Shown here piece after piece: positions 52,838 through 62,178 of a stretch of DNA of 64,000 nt. The stretch comes from an uncultured Lachnospiraceae bacterium. Lineage in GTDB: Bacteria > Bacillota > Clostridia > Lachnospirales > Lachnospiraceae. The position numbers and the translations under genes are program-made. The stretch lies in NCBI GenBank assembly GCA_947589315.1, contig CANPZE010000012.1, forward strand, positions 1 to 64,000, written 5' to 3'. Each line of letters begins with the position of its first letter. Position 1 is the stretch's first letter. Under the pieces are notes generated by a model. The model did not search any database. It saw nothing but the letters and a program-made list of their open reading frames with translations, and was not told the origin of the DNA.

Positions 52838-52882
52838 TTGCAAATGATAATATTATAGATTATAATATTTTTGTATTTGCAA
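52838..52882. promoter_or_regulatory. alkD promoter inside an imperfect palindrome
   Basis: TTGCAAAT...ATTTGCAA ends enclose ATAATATTATA/TATAATATT, so the whole 45 bp is close to symmetric. TTGCAA (52838-52843), 17-bp spacer, TATAAT (52861-52866) forms a promoter for alkD. The right arm adjoins the AGGAGG ribosome site. Suits an operator. Confidence 0.55.
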
Positions 52883-52892
52883 GGAGGTTATT

Positions 52893-53612
52893 ATGGAACG
52901 GGAACAGGTCAGGGAGCGGCTGGAGCAGCTGGCGGAGCCGGGATATCAGCAATTTACTGCCAGGCTCCTTCCTGGGACGGAGAGGATCCTGGGAATCCGG
53001 CTGCCTGCGCTGCGCAGGCTGGCCAAGGAGATAGCGGGAGAGGACTGGGCAGGCTGTCTTGCCTGGAAGGAGCCTCTGCTTTTTGAAGAAAGGATGCTGC
53101 AGGCCTTTTGTATTGGTTATGGAAAGGCAGGCTTAGAGGAGATCCTGGCGGCCGCAGAGCAATTTATTCCCACGATTGATAACTGGTCGGTAAATGATTC
53201 CTTTTGCGCATCTTTTAAGATTGCCAGGAAATATCCCCGGGAGGTATGGGATTTTCTGATGGGGTACCGTGCCAGTGACAAAGAATTTGAGGGGCGGACG
53301 GTGGCCGTGATGTTAATGGACCATTATTTGACACCAGAGTATATTTCTCAGGCGCTGGAAGTGCTGGGCGGGCTGCCGGTGAGCGGGTACTATGCCAGCA
53401 TGGGGATCGCCTGGGCCTATGCTACTGCCTGGGCTAAATTCCCCAGGGAGACCAGGGAGTATCTGCTTGCCCATAAGATAGACCAGGCAACCTACCACCG
53501 TACGTTACAGAAATGCCTGGAGTCTTATCGGATTTCCGATGAGGATAAGGAATGGATCAGAGGGCAGAGAGAAAGAAAAGGGAAGGGACAGGAAAATGCG
53601 GATCGATCGTGA
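52893..53612 (+). CDS. DNA alkylation repair protein AlkD
   Basis: 239 residues of HEAT-like helical repeats. Sequence KEIAGEDWAGCLAWKEPLLFEERMLQAFCIGYGKAGLEEIL, FIPTIDNWSVNDSFCASFKIA and PREVWDFLMGYRASDKEFEGRTVAVMLMDHYL fits the AlkD family. NWSVND contains the catalytic Asp region. AlkD removes alkylated bases without base flipping. AAGGAGG before the ATG; promoter in the palindrome upstream. Downstream gene is convergent. Confidence 0.9.
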   Translation: MEREQVRERLEQLAEPGYQQFTARLLPGTERILGIRLPALRRLAKEIAGEDWAGCLAWKEPLLFEERMLQAFCIGYGKAGLEEILAAAEQFIPTIDNWSVNDSFCASFKIARKYPREVWDFLMGYRASDKEFEGRTVAVMLMDHYLTPEYISQALEVLGGLPVSGYYASMGIAWAYATAWAKFPRETREYLLAHKIDQATYHRTLQKCLESYRISDEDKEWIRGQRERKGKGQENADRS

Positions 53613-53651
53613 GGATATGTTGGAATTGCCCGGAGCATCCCCATCTGGAGA

Positions 53652-54203
53652 TCATGGATCTGCTGAAGTGTGAGAGAACAGGGCGTTATAGTCCTCTGGG
53701 GTAAAACGATGGTAAGTCAAATGGCGGCCTTCCTCCGTGATACAATATCGAAAATCATCTGGCTGCCCCTTTGTAAAGTAGATCAGATAATCAAATTCCC
53801 CATGCTCAGCCTTCTCCACATGGACCTCATCGGAGTGTTTATAGAATTGCCGGATTACCTCATCAATAGTACATCCGTGTCTTTCGATCGTCCGGATGAA
53901 ATCACAGATGAAAGAGGAATTGTCCAGATGGGCATGAACGTAATCTGCTCCCTGGGGTGGGATTGTGATGCAGAAACGCTGCCCATTGTTGGCAATCCCC
54001 AGGTCTCCCAGGCGGTCTCTGACAAAGGCGGAGAAGGCCTGGAGCGCCTGTTGCATTTCTTCGATGGTAAAGCTGGCAGAGAAAAAGGTATTCAAAGAGG
54101 CCATGGGATAATAAAGCCGCACAGATTCACTCCGGTATCCCAATTTAATCTGTTCCTCTGTCAGAATATCTATGATATTATTCTCAAGCCGGGAAAAATC
54201 CAT
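53652..54203 (-). CDS. DUF3877-like hypothetical protein
   Basis: 183 residues, soluble, without signal peptide. Start MDFSRLENNIIDILTEEQIKLGYRSESVRLYYPMASLN; also ITIPPQGADYVHAH and CITEEGRHLTYHRFTPEDYNALF. It resembles DUF3877, a family seen mostly in gut Clostridia with no known function; the assignment is from memory of the pattern. An AGGTAAG lies before the ATG. It is downstream of the ppk gene in the same direction but separated by 76 bp. Confidence 0.65.
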   Translation of the reverse strand: MDFSRLENNIIDILTEEQIKLGYRSESVRLYYPMASLNTFFSASFTIEEMQQALQAFSAFVRDRLGDLGIANNGQRFCITIPPQGADYVHAHLDNSSFICDFIRTIERHGCTIDEVIRQFYKHSDEVHVEKAEHGEFDYLIYFTKGQPDDFRYCITEEGRHLTYHRFTPEDYNALFSHTSADP

Positions 54204-54279
54204 ATTCTTACCTCATTTCTATCATAATCTATGACCATTAGCTATTGCGGCGGCGGAAGGGCTGCCCCCGCAGAGCCGC

Positions 54280-56493
54280 CTATTCCTCTTCCCGCATCAG
54301 TGGTTCAAAAGTACGAGAGCCAGGCTCCTCGTCATCTTCTGTTTTCTTAACAGTATTTTCAATTGCAAGCTTACAGAAATATTCCTGGCAGTTCAGCTTC
54401 CGCTTGCCGGAGCGGGATGGTTTTTTGTATGTTCCATCAGGCTGCAGGATATGGGCTTTCACATTATCAGCAAGCTGGATTTCTAAAATATGGATCACAT
54501 CTGCCTTTAAGGCGTCATTCTCTACCGGAAACAGGATTTCTACCCGTTTGTCCAGGTTGCGGGGCATCCAATCAGCGCTGCCCATATAAACCTCTTCAAA
54601 GCCGTTGTTATGAAAGTAGAAGATACGGCTGTGTTCCAGGAAGTCCCCTACAATAGAGCGGACCTGGATATTTTCGCTGATGCCGGGAATGCCTGTCTTC
54701 AGGCAGCAGATTCCCCGGACTACCAATTCGATCTTGACTCCCGCAGCGGCCGCTTCATACAGGGCGGCAATGATGGAACGGTCACAGAGGGAATTCATTT
54801 TTGCTTTAATGAAAGCTGTCTTGCCGGCTCTGGCGAAGTCCCTCTCCCGGTGGATCAGTTCAGTGAAACGGTCTCTCAGCCAAATGGGAGCGATGGCCAG
54901 CTTATTCCAGACTGCCGGTTCAGAATAGCCGGAAAGCATGTTGAATACAGCGGTAGCGTCTTCCCCGATGGCTTTTTGGCAGGTGAGCAGCCCCATGTCG
55001 GTATATAGCTTCGCTGTGCTGTCATTATAATTTCCCGTTCCCAGATGGACATAACGGCGGATCCCGTCTTCTTCTCTGCGGACTACCAGAGTGATCTTGC
55101 TGTGGGTCTTTAATCCTACCAGGCCATAGATTACATGACAGCCTGCCTGCTCCAGCTTTCTCGCCCAGATAATATTATTTTCTTCGTCAAATCTTGCTTT
55201 TAATTCTACCAATACCGTTACCTGCTTGCCATTCTCTGCGGCCGCCGCCAGAGAAGCGATAATGGGGGAATGGCTGCTGACCCGGTACAGGGTCTGCTTG
55301 ATCGCCAGCACATCCGGATCTTTTGCAGCCTGTCTCACAAAATTTACTACAGGGTCGAAGGTCTCGTATGGATGATGAAGAAGAATGTCGTGTTCCCGGA
55401 TCTGATCAAAGAGAGAGCCTTCTTCTTTTAACCATTTCGGAGGCTGGGGAGTATATTTTTTGCCCCGCAGATGGTCATAGCCCTCCAGGCCGGAAAGCTT
55501 CATTAGGAACGTCAGATCCAACGGGCCGTTGATCTTAAAAATATCCTCCTCCCGGATGTTTAATTCCTTTTTCAGGATTTTCAGTAACTGCTTGTTAGTT
55601 CCTTCCTCTACCTGCAGCCGGATCGCTTCGCCCCACTGCCGTTTTTTGATCTGCTTTTCAATCTCCATCAGCAGATCCGCCGCCTCGTCTTCTTCGATAG
55701 AAAGATCGGCATTTCGCATAACGCGGAACGGAAAAGCGCAGATCACCTCATAATTCATGAATAGGCGGTGGATATTCCGTTCTATGATCTGCTCCAAAAG
55801 GATAAAAGTCTTTTCTCCTTCTGTGGCAGAGGGGATTTCTACTGCCTGGGGAAGGCCGGAGGGAACCTGTACGGTAGCAAAGTCCGTGTCAGAGTTTTCC
55901 CGGTTTTTCTTCCCGCCGTGGGAAATGTAAAGTTCCCGGAAATGGCCGTTGCTGTCGTCTGTCTTAGGCGTTGTTTTCATTTTCAGAATGGCGCCAATGT
56001 TCAGAGACTTGTTGCGGATCAAGGGAAAGGGACGGGAGGAGTCTACTGCCATCGGAGTCAGTACAGGATAGACTTCCGCCTGAAAATAATTGTCTACAAA
56101 TTTTTCCTGGGCGGGTGTCAGATCCTCGTGATGGGAGAGAAGGTGAATCCCATTTTTGGCCAGTGCGGGCACCAGGCTTTTATTATACGTATCGTATTGA
56201 TCCCTGATCAATTGATGTGTGCTCTCACTGATCGCTGTAAGCTGCTGTGCCGGCGTCATCCCTGCGATATCCTTTTTGGTATAGTTTACTTGAACCATAT
56301 CTTTTAAAGAGGCCACGCGTATCATATAGAATTCATCCAGATTGGAGGCGGTGATGCTTAGGAATTTTAAGCGGTCCAAAAGAGGAATATTTTTATCCTG
56401 AGCTTCCCGCAGGACACGGTAATTAAAGGAAATCCAGCTGAGTTCCCGGTTGTAAAAATATTCTGCTTTGGCGTAAGGTGATTTATTGTTCAT
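54280..56493 (-). CDS. ppk1: polyphosphate kinase 1
   Basis: 737 residues, normal. N-terminal domain starts FYNRELSWISFNYRVLREAQD; the phospholipase-D-like C-terminal domains contain KARFDEENNIIWARKLEQAGCHVIYGLVGLKTHSKITLVVRREEDGIRRYVHLGTGNYND, with the autophosphorylated histidine in KTHSK, and a second His region VYMGSADWMPRNLDKRVE. Catalyses reversible polyphosphate synthesis from ATP. The start lies within the end of the ppx gene (11-bp overlap) after AGGAGG, so the pair is translationally coupled. Confidence 0.96.
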   Translation of the reverse strand: MNNKSPYAKAEYFYNRELSWISFNYRVLREAQDKNIPLLDRLKFLSITASNLDEFYMIRVASLKDMVQVNYTKKDIAGMTPAQQLTAISESTHQLIRDQYDTYNKSLVPALAKNGIHLLSHHEDLTPAQEKFVDNYFQAEVYPVLTPMAVDSSRPFPLIRNKSLNIGAILKMKTTPKTDDSNGHFRELYISHGGKKNRENSDTDFATVQVPSGLPQAVEIPSATEGEKTFILLEQIIERNIHRLFMNYEVICAFPFRVMRNADLSIEEDEAADLLMEIEKQIKKRQWGEAIRLQVEEGTNKQLLKILKKELNIREEDIFKINGPLDLTFLMKLSGLEGYDHLRGKKYTPQPPKWLKEEGSLFDQIREHDILLHHPYETFDPVVNFVRQAAKDPDVLAIKQTLYRVSSHSPIIASLAAAAENGKQVTVLVELKARFDEENNIIWARKLEQAGCHVIYGLVGLKTHSKITLVVRREEDGIRRYVHLGTGNYNDSTAKLYTDMGLLTCQKAIGEDATAVFNMLSGYSEPAVWNKLAIAPIWLRDRFTELIHRERDFARAGKTAFIKAKMNSLCDRSIIAALYEAAAAGVKIELVVRGICCLKTGIPGISENIQVRSIVGDFLEHSRIFYFHNNGFEEVYMGSADWMPRNLDKRVEILFPVENDALKADVIHILEIQLADNVKAHILQPDGTYKKPSRSGKRKLNCQEYFCKLAIENTVKKTEDDEEPGSRTFEPLMREEE

Positions 56494-58069
56494 AGGAACC
56501 TCCTTTCCTGCGTTGCTTTAAGATTGGTTTAATGCCGAAGACTTCCTCGAAGAAGTCGGCATGAATATTGAAAATCCCCTGTTCCAGCGTAATATCATAC
56601 AGCGTGTCGCCAGTAATCGTAAGCTGCTGCTTGCGAAGGGCCAGGGTAATATGCTGAAACTTTTGCTTATGGCTCCGGTCCATGGAATGGGCCAGACAGA
56701 GGATTGCATTCAGCTTGGCAATCTTGATATAGTCATTGCGGTCGAAAACATCCCGGATCTCGTCAAATTTTGGAAAGTCCTCCGACAGGTAGCGCACAGT
56801 ATAAGCCACGATCATCCGCTCCTTATGGGAGAGACCGATAATCTCTGTGGAGGTAACGATCTTATAGGAATTTTCCCCCACATCGTTTAGATTGATATAA
56901 CTCCCGCAGTTGTGCAGGATAGCGGCGATCTGTAAAAGCTCCCGGTCCCGGCGGCTCATATTTTGCTGCCGTTTTAAGGCGTCAAATATTTTTAAGGCAC
57001 AGTTCTCAATATTGGCGGAATGGGCGTCATTGCAGCAGTAGCGCAGCGAGAGATTTCTGGCGGCGCTGATAATATCCTCGGCAAAGCTGTGGGCGGGGGT
57101 GATCCGTTCCTTTTTCTCTGCAAATTCAGCCGCCATGCCATCGCACAGGGTTATGCCGGAAAGCCACATTTGCTCTGCAGAGGTTTCTTCAAAAATATTA
57201 TGGTAGATCATGGCCGTCGGCAGCAGAAGAGAGGCCTGGGACAATGAGGTGTTCAATTCCTTGCGCAGTTCCTCCGGTTCCTGGGAGGAGATCGCCTGGT
57301 AAAATTCTTCGTATTCCTGCCGGCTGACAGAATCTTTCTTATTCCCTTTGCTGTCAGTGGGCTGCAAATGTCCGAAATTGTGTACACTAAGATATTTCAC
57401 AAAGCTGCGCAGCTGGTTGCCCATTGCAACGATGTTTTTGATTTTGTGGTTCTTCAGATACAGCCTGGAAAAAGTGTGCAGATCGTTAGAAATAAATTCA
57501 TATACCAGATTCCGATAGTTGTCGGTCTGATTTTTCATGGTCTGCAGGATCTCTTCAATACGAAGGGAGCCCAGGCGGATATTCTGGGTGGTGATCAGTG
57601 TGTTTTGGTCAAAAAGCGATATCTGCATGCTTCCGCCGCCCACATCGACCAGAAGAGTTCCCTTTTGGATCAGCTTATGGAAGGAATTTTCCTTCAGGGC
57701 GATGGCTTTATAATATAGGTAACGCTGTTCAGAATTACTAAGTATTTTTATGTCAAAGGAGGTACGCTGCTTCACCTGATCCAGGACAATGAAATTATTG
57801 TCTGCCTCCCGCAGGGCGCTCGTAGAAATGATCATGTAATCTGCGATTTTATATTCTTTCATTTTCTCCCGGAAGCCCAGGAGAATAGTGCATAATTTAT
57901 CAATGGACTGGTAACTGATATGTCCTGTGGAATAAGTTTCGTAGCCCAGCGGGGCAGAATGATGGACATATTCCAGCTCGTGAATCCCTGTTTTTTTGGA
58001 TATTTCGTAGATCCGCAGAGAGGTTTGGTGAGAACCTACGTCAATTGCGGCAAAAAGCTTTACTGCCAT
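56483..58069 (-). CDS. ppx: Ppx/GppA family phosphatase with HD-like C-terminus
   Basis: 528 residues from ATG 58069, with AACGGAGG upstream; the track start is 10 codons earlier. Actin-like phosphatase motifs KLFAAIDVGSHQTSLRIYEI, ISTSALREADN and TLLVDVGGGSMQISLFD lie in the first half. A C-terminal HD-like helical domain follows (LQIAAILHNCGSYIN, LSHKERMIVAYTVRYL). It degrades polyphosphate or pppGpp; partner of ppk directly downstream. Longer than GppA by the C-terminal region, as in exopolyphosphatases. The 58070-58350 gap shows no other gene; a GC-rich hairpin (CCCCAGTGGGG) is seen. Confidence 0.92.
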   Translation of the reverse strand: MAVKLFAAIDVGSHQTSLRIYEISKKTGIHELEYVHHSAPLGYETYSTGHISYQSIDKLCTILLGFREKMKEYKIADYMIISTSALREADNNFIVLDQVKQRTSFDIKILSNSEQRYLYYKAIALKENSFHKLIQKGTLLVDVGGGSMQISLFDQNTLITTQNIRLGSLRIEEILQTMKNQTDNYRNLVYEFISNDLHTFSRLYLKNHKIKNIVAMGNQLRSFVKYLSVHNFGHLQPTDSKGNKKDSVSRQEYEEFYQAISSQEPEELRKELNTSLSQASLLLPTAMIYHNIFEETSAEQMWLSGITLCDGMAAEFAEKKERITPAHSFAEDIISAARNLSLRYCCNDAHSANIENCALKIFDALKRQQNMSRRDRELLQIAAILHNCGSYINLNDVGENSYKIVTSTEIIGLSHKERMIVAYTVRYLSEDFPKFDEIRDVFDRNDYIKIAKLNAILCLAHSMDRSHKQKFQHITLALRKQQLTITGDTLYDITLEQGIFNIHADFFEEVFGIKPILKQRRKGGSYEQ

Positions 58070-58350
58070 ATGGATCCTCCGTTTCTGAATGTAAATCAAT
58101 ATAATATATTTCTATTTTACGTTATTCTTGGGAAAATAACTAGAGTTTTTCTGTTTTTTTTGAGAAATTTGCAGGGCTTTTACCGATCGGCGCTCCTGTC
58201 CGGACGGGGAAAAGAGAGTGTGAAGTTGCCCCAGTGGGGAAAATACAGCAAACTAAGGGTAGATTTTTTGAGGAAAAGAAGTATAATAAGAAGGGAATGA
58301 ATTGGTAAAAGGATTTAAACAAGGAATTGTCGAAGAAAGGACACAGTAGG

Positions 58351-59406
58351 ATGAAGACATCGGATTTTGCCTATGAGCTGCCCCGGGAACTGATCGCCCA
58401 GGATCCCCTGGAAGACAGAAGCGCTTCGAGGCTGTTGCTTTTAGATAAAAATACCGGGGAGAGGGCACATTCTGTTTTCTGTGAGATTAAAAATTACCTC
58501 CGGCCGGGAGATTGTCTGGTGCTGAATAATACTAAAGTAATACCGGCGCGGTTACTGGGAGAGAGGACAGGAACCGGCGGAAAGGTGGAAGTGTTGCTGT
58601 TGAAACGCCGGGAGGATAATATATGGGAGACTCTGGTAAAGCCGGGGAAGAAGGCCAGGCCGGGAACAGAGCTTAGCTTTGGCGGGGGGCTCCTGCAGGC
58701 CAGGGTGTTAGATGTGATAGAGGAAGGAAACCGGTTGATCCAATTTTCCTATGAAGGGATATTTGAAGAGATTCTGGACCGCCTGGGACAGATGCCTCTG
58801 CCTCCCTATATTACGCATGAATTAAAGGACAAAAACCGTTATCAGACGGTTTATGCCAGATATGACGGATCGGCTGCGGCGCCAACGGCAGGCCTGCATT
58901 TTACCAGGGAACTTTTGAAAGAGTTGGAAGAAAAGGGGATTACCCTTATTAATGTAACGCTTCATGTGGGATTGGGAACCTTTCGCCCTGTGAAGGTGGA
59001 AGATGTAAGCCAGCATCACATGCACATGGAATATTATCAAGTTTCCCCGGAAGCCGCTGCGCAGATTAATGAGACAAAACAGCGAGGGGGAAGAGTGATC
59101 TGTGTAGGGACCACCAGCTGCCGTACAATAGAGTCGGCTGCCGATGCGTCAGGTAAAGTACAGGCCCAGGAGGGAGATACCGGGATCTTCATCTATCCCG
59201 GATATCGCTTCAAGGTCATGGACGGCCTGATTACAAATTTCCACTTGCCGGAATCCACTCTTTTGATGCTGGTTTCCGCCCTGGCGGGCAGGGAATCTGT
59301 TATGGAAGCTTACCGCGAGGCGGTATCTATGAAATACCGTTTTTTTTCCTTTGGGGACGCTATGTTTATAACGGACCGGATCTTACCCTTTGGTTCTGAA
59401 AAGTAA
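58351..59406 (+). CDS. queA: S-adenosylmethionine:tRNA ribosyltransferase-isomerase
   Basis: 351 residues from ATG 58351 ([32 protein letters not shown]), which is the conserved start of QueA; the track's earlier start is spurious. Signatures are [62 protein letters not shown] and [21 protein letters not shown]. It makes epoxyqueuosine from preQ1-tRNA and SAM. No tgt gene is beside it in this window. Confidence 0.97.
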   Translation: MKTSDFAYELPRELIAQDPLEDRSASRLLLLDKNTGERAHSVFCEIKNYLRPGDCLVLNNTKVIPARLLGERTGTGGKVEVLLLKRREDNIWETLVKPGKKARPGTELSFGGGLLQARVLDVIEEGNRLIQFSYEGIFEEILDRLGQMPLPPYITHELKDKNRYQTVYARYDGSAAAPTAGLHFTRELLKELEEKGITLINVTLHVGLGTFRPVKVEDVSQHHMHMEYYQVSPEAAAQINETKQRGGRVICVGTTSCRTIESAADASGKVQAQEGDTGIFIYPGYRFKVMDGLITNFHLPESTLLMLVSALAGRESVMEAYREAVSMKYRFFSFGDAMFITDRILPFGSEK

Positions 59407-59451
59407 GGAAGAAGATGTGGCTGGCTGTGAAATATGAAGGGGAGGCTGATT

Positions 59452-60381
59452 ATGCTAAAAAAGAAAATGTTGTTTGTTTATAATCCTATGGCAGGAAAGG
59501 AACAGATTAAAAATAAGCTGTCAGATATTCTGCAGACCTTCAGTGAGGCAGGATTTATCATAACGATTGTATCTACCGAACAGAAAGGGGATGCCAGGAA
59601 GATCATAGAGGAATATGGAGCTGATTATGAATATGTAGTATGTTCCGGTGGAGACGGGACCATGAATGAAGCGGCGGCTGGTTTGATGCAGCTGGAAAAA
59701 AGGCCGGTCTGTGGTTACATTCCTGCCGGGACGGTTAATGATTTTGCTTCCAGCCTGAAGATTCCCAAGTTGATGAAGAGAGCTGCCAAGCTGATCACCG
59801 AGGGGACGATCTTTCATTGCGACCTGGGAGGCTTTAACCAGGATTATTTTACTTATGTAGCCGGTTTTGGCGCATTTACCGAGGTGTCTTATCAGACTCC
59901 CCAGGAATGGAAAAATGCTTTGGGAAAGGTAGCGTATTTTGCGGAGGCAATCAAGCATGTGTCCGAAATAAAGCCGCATCATATGAGGATTGTTTACGAT
60001 AATGACGAGGTGATCGAGGGGGAATTCATTTTGGGCCTGATCAGCAATTCTGTTTCTGTGGCTGGTTACCGGGCCTATGAGAAGAAAAATATAAAGATGG
60101 ATGACGGCTTATTTGAGGTCATGCTGATCCGGGAATTGAAAAATCCTTTGGAAATCCAGATGGTGTTGAATGCTTTGATGACAAAGAGGCTGGATGCTGA
60201 ACAGATTGTTCGTTTTCGGAGCCAGAAGATACATATCGTGGCAGAGGATGAAGTCCAGTGGACTTTGGATGGGGAGGACGGAGGGTTCTGTAAAGAGGTA
60301 CGGATGCAGAATTATCAGAGAGCCCTGCCGATTATTTGCGCCCAAGAGGCCATTGCAAAAGTCTCTATGCAGCCGCTGTAG
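59452..60381 (+). CDS. YegS/DgkB-type lipid kinase
   Basis: 309 residues from ATG 59452 with GGGGAGG upstream. ATP-binding LFVYNPMAGKEQIKNKLSDI, the GGDGT motif in VVCSGGDGTMNEAAAGLMQL, and IPAGTVNDFASSLKI are typical of the BmrU/YegS diacylglycerol-kinase family. The C-terminal beta-rich domain includes a QWTLDGEDGGF segment. It phosphorylates a membrane lipid such as diacylglycerol, recycling it for phospholipid or lipoteichoic acid synthesis. Ends at a strong terminator. Confidence 0.93.
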   Translation: MLKKKMLFVYNPMAGKEQIKNKLSDILQTFSEAGFIITIVSTEQKGDARKIIEEYGADYEYVVCSGGDGTMNEAAAGLMQLEKRPVCGYIPAGTVNDFASSLKIPKLMKRAAKLITEGTIFHCDLGGFNQDYFTYVAGFGAFTEVSYQTPQEWKNALGKVAYFAEAIKHVSEIKPHHMRIVYDNDEVIEGEFILGLISNSVSVAGYRAYEKKNIKMDDGLFEVMLIRELKNPLEIQMVLNALMTKRLDAEQIVRFRSQKIHIVAEDEVQWTLDGEDGGFCKEVRMQNYQRALPIICAQEAIAKVSMQPL

Positions 60382-60389
60382 GCAAAGAA

Positions 60390-60440
60390 AAAAGCTCTTG
60401 GAGAAAAGGAAAATATAGTCTTTTCTCCAGGAGCTTTTTT
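60390..60440 (+). terminator. intrinsic terminator after the lipid-kinase gene
   Basis: AAAGCTCTTGGAGAAAAG/CTTTTCTCCAGGAGCTTT, about 17 bp with one mismatch, followed by T. It also lies at the end of the convergent Big2 gene. Confidence 0.92.
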
Positions 60441-60445
60441 AGAGA

Positions 60446-61114
60446 TCACTGTCCCAATATGATAATGGTGGAACAGCCATATATAGTGCTGGGAAAGCTG
60501 GCAGCCGCTATTGTGGAATTAAAATTGATCCAATCTCCGGGCTGGATTTCTGACAGGGCGCTTGCATTTCCGTTTTTTGTATAAGAAACGGAGCCTGTCA
60601 GCGCTACATGGGCCTGTACCTGATCGCTTCCATCCTCAGAGATATGGAGGAAAGCGATATAATCTGGATTAGCCGATGACTCTATGGAAATGACTTTTCC
60701 TGTATACCACCCGGCCCCGTTTTCTCTGGGTACGTTTGGCGGGGTAGGATAGGGTGTTTGGGAAGGGGATGGAGTCGGCGAAGGATCCGGCGTTTTCCCT
60801 TCTGCGGAGGATACCGTTACCTTACAGGTCGCTTTCAGCTTCCCAAGTTTGGCAGTAATAGTGACTTTTCCAGGCTTTTTTGCTTTGATAAGCCCTTTCT
60901 TGCTTACTGTTGCAATTTTCTTGTTACTGGATTTCCAAGTGATTTTGGAAGAATTTTTCTTGGAAATGACCTTTAGGGTTTTTGTTTTACCTGTCTTTAT
61001 CGTGCAGGAGGTATGGTTTAATTTTAGTTTTTTGGGTGCGGCTGTGGCATTTGCGCCGAAAAGGCATCCAATGAGCAGTCCGATCGTTACTAAAGCTGCA
61101 GTAAAATGTTTCAT
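60446..61114 (-). CDS. secreted Big2-domain protein
   Basis: 222 residues. Signal peptide MKHFTAALVTIGLLIGCLFGANATA, then a bacterial Ig-like group 2 domain (KLNHTSCTIKTGKTKTLKVISKKNSSKITWKSSNKKIATVSKKGLIKAKKPGKVTITAKLGKLKATCKVTV). A P/S/T-rich linker (PDPSPTPSPSQTPYPTPP) follows, and a C-terminal ~85-residue beta-rich region (GWYTGKVISIESSANPDYIAFLHISEDGS). Cys in LLIGC is not in a good lipobox position, so the protein is probably secreted. No anchor motif. Ligand unknown. Confidence 0.85.
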   Translation of the reverse strand: MKHFTAALVTIGLLIGCLFGANATAAPKKLKLNHTSCTIKTGKTKTLKVISKKNSSKITWKSSNKKIATVSKKGLIKAKKPGKVTITAKLGKLKATCKVTVSSAEGKTPDPSPTPSPSQTPYPTPPNVPRENGAGWYTGKVISIESSANPDYIAFLHISEDGSDQVQAHVALTGSVSYTKNGNASALSEIQPGDWINFNSTIAAASFPSTIYGCSTIIILGQ

Positions 61115-61280
61115 GGCGGCATCCCCTTTCTGAATGTATTTCTCTCCTTTTTTGTGTTGTGATAATATAGAACAGTAATAAGTTATAAATATACATATTA
61201 TACAGTAAAATTTATTTGTTGAAAAGAATATTCAGCCTACATAAATCGACACAAATCGACATAACAGACCATTTCCCATT

Positions 61281-62123
61281 TTACATCTCTGCAATCCGGC
61301 TGACTCCCACATAGATCTCTGATATTTTATACCAGGTAGGGTAATCGACTACTCCAGTCTGAGGCAGCTTGAATACCCGCTGGAATACCCGGACAGAATT
61401 GGCGGTTTTTTCACCATAGATTCCGTCTTCCGCTATCTTGGGAATCAGCGGATAGCCCTTGGAAATAACATTGAGCTGGTTCTGCAGCTGCCGTACCTTG
61501 TCGCCCGTAGAACCGATGGTCAGGTCATAGCCTGGCCAGGAGGCTGGGATACCGGAGATTTCTTCGGAGGTATTAATATAGATAGAATCTCCATAGAAGG
61601 TACGCAGGATTTCCAGGGCAGAGTAACCGCGGTCGCCCAGCGTCTTGGATTCCCACTGGCGCATCCAGTTGGGGCAGGAGACCTTTTTCCCATCGCAGTA
61701 TTGGGTAAACAGCGGCTGGGTTACATTGGGCTTTGACAAGTAATTAGAGAAAATCGTGTCCACAGCAACAGAGATAGACTCATAAATATTTCTCTGAGGG
61801 ATCCATTTCTGGTCATAAGCAGTGGAACTGGTAATAGTAAAATCATACCCCCGGTTGCGGTACCATTCTGTATACACTCGGTTCAGTGTGATTGACTGTA
61901 TCGCAAGGATATTGGCATATAGCGTTGCTTCCGGCCAGGTGGCGTAGATCTCGCTGGAAGCAACATTTTTAATATAATCCTTATATTTGACATAGTAATT
62001 CTGTGCGCTGGAATCTGAGGGGGGACCATCGTGGACGATAACGTACTCGGGGGATGGAGTAAGAATTAGTAAAACTCGGGTAAATTTAGGATGGTAATAT
62101 CTGGGATACTCTGGTACAATAAA
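61281..62123 (-). pseudogene. 5'-truncated peptidoglycan-binding protein gene
   Basis: The minus-strand frame is open from 62123 (after a TGA) to the stop at 61281 but has no start codon until the GTG at 61877. The readable part holds PSPEYVIVHDGPPSDSSAQNYYVKYKDYIKNVASSEIYATWPEATLYANILAIQSITLNRVYTEWYRNRGYDFTITSS. A domain with CDGKKVSCPNWM follows, and a C-terminal PG_binding_1 module (GSTGDKVRQLQNQLN, EDGIYGEKTANSVRVFQRVF). Family members have about 150 further N-terminal residues, lost here, and the sequence before VIVHDG does not match them. Either a deletion removed the 5' end or the gene is dead; the ORF track lists only the last 198 codons. Confidence 0.7.
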
Positions 62124-62178
62124 TCAGATATCATTTTCAGAATTCAAAGCATCAGGGAAGAGCAGGAGGTGGAAGGCT

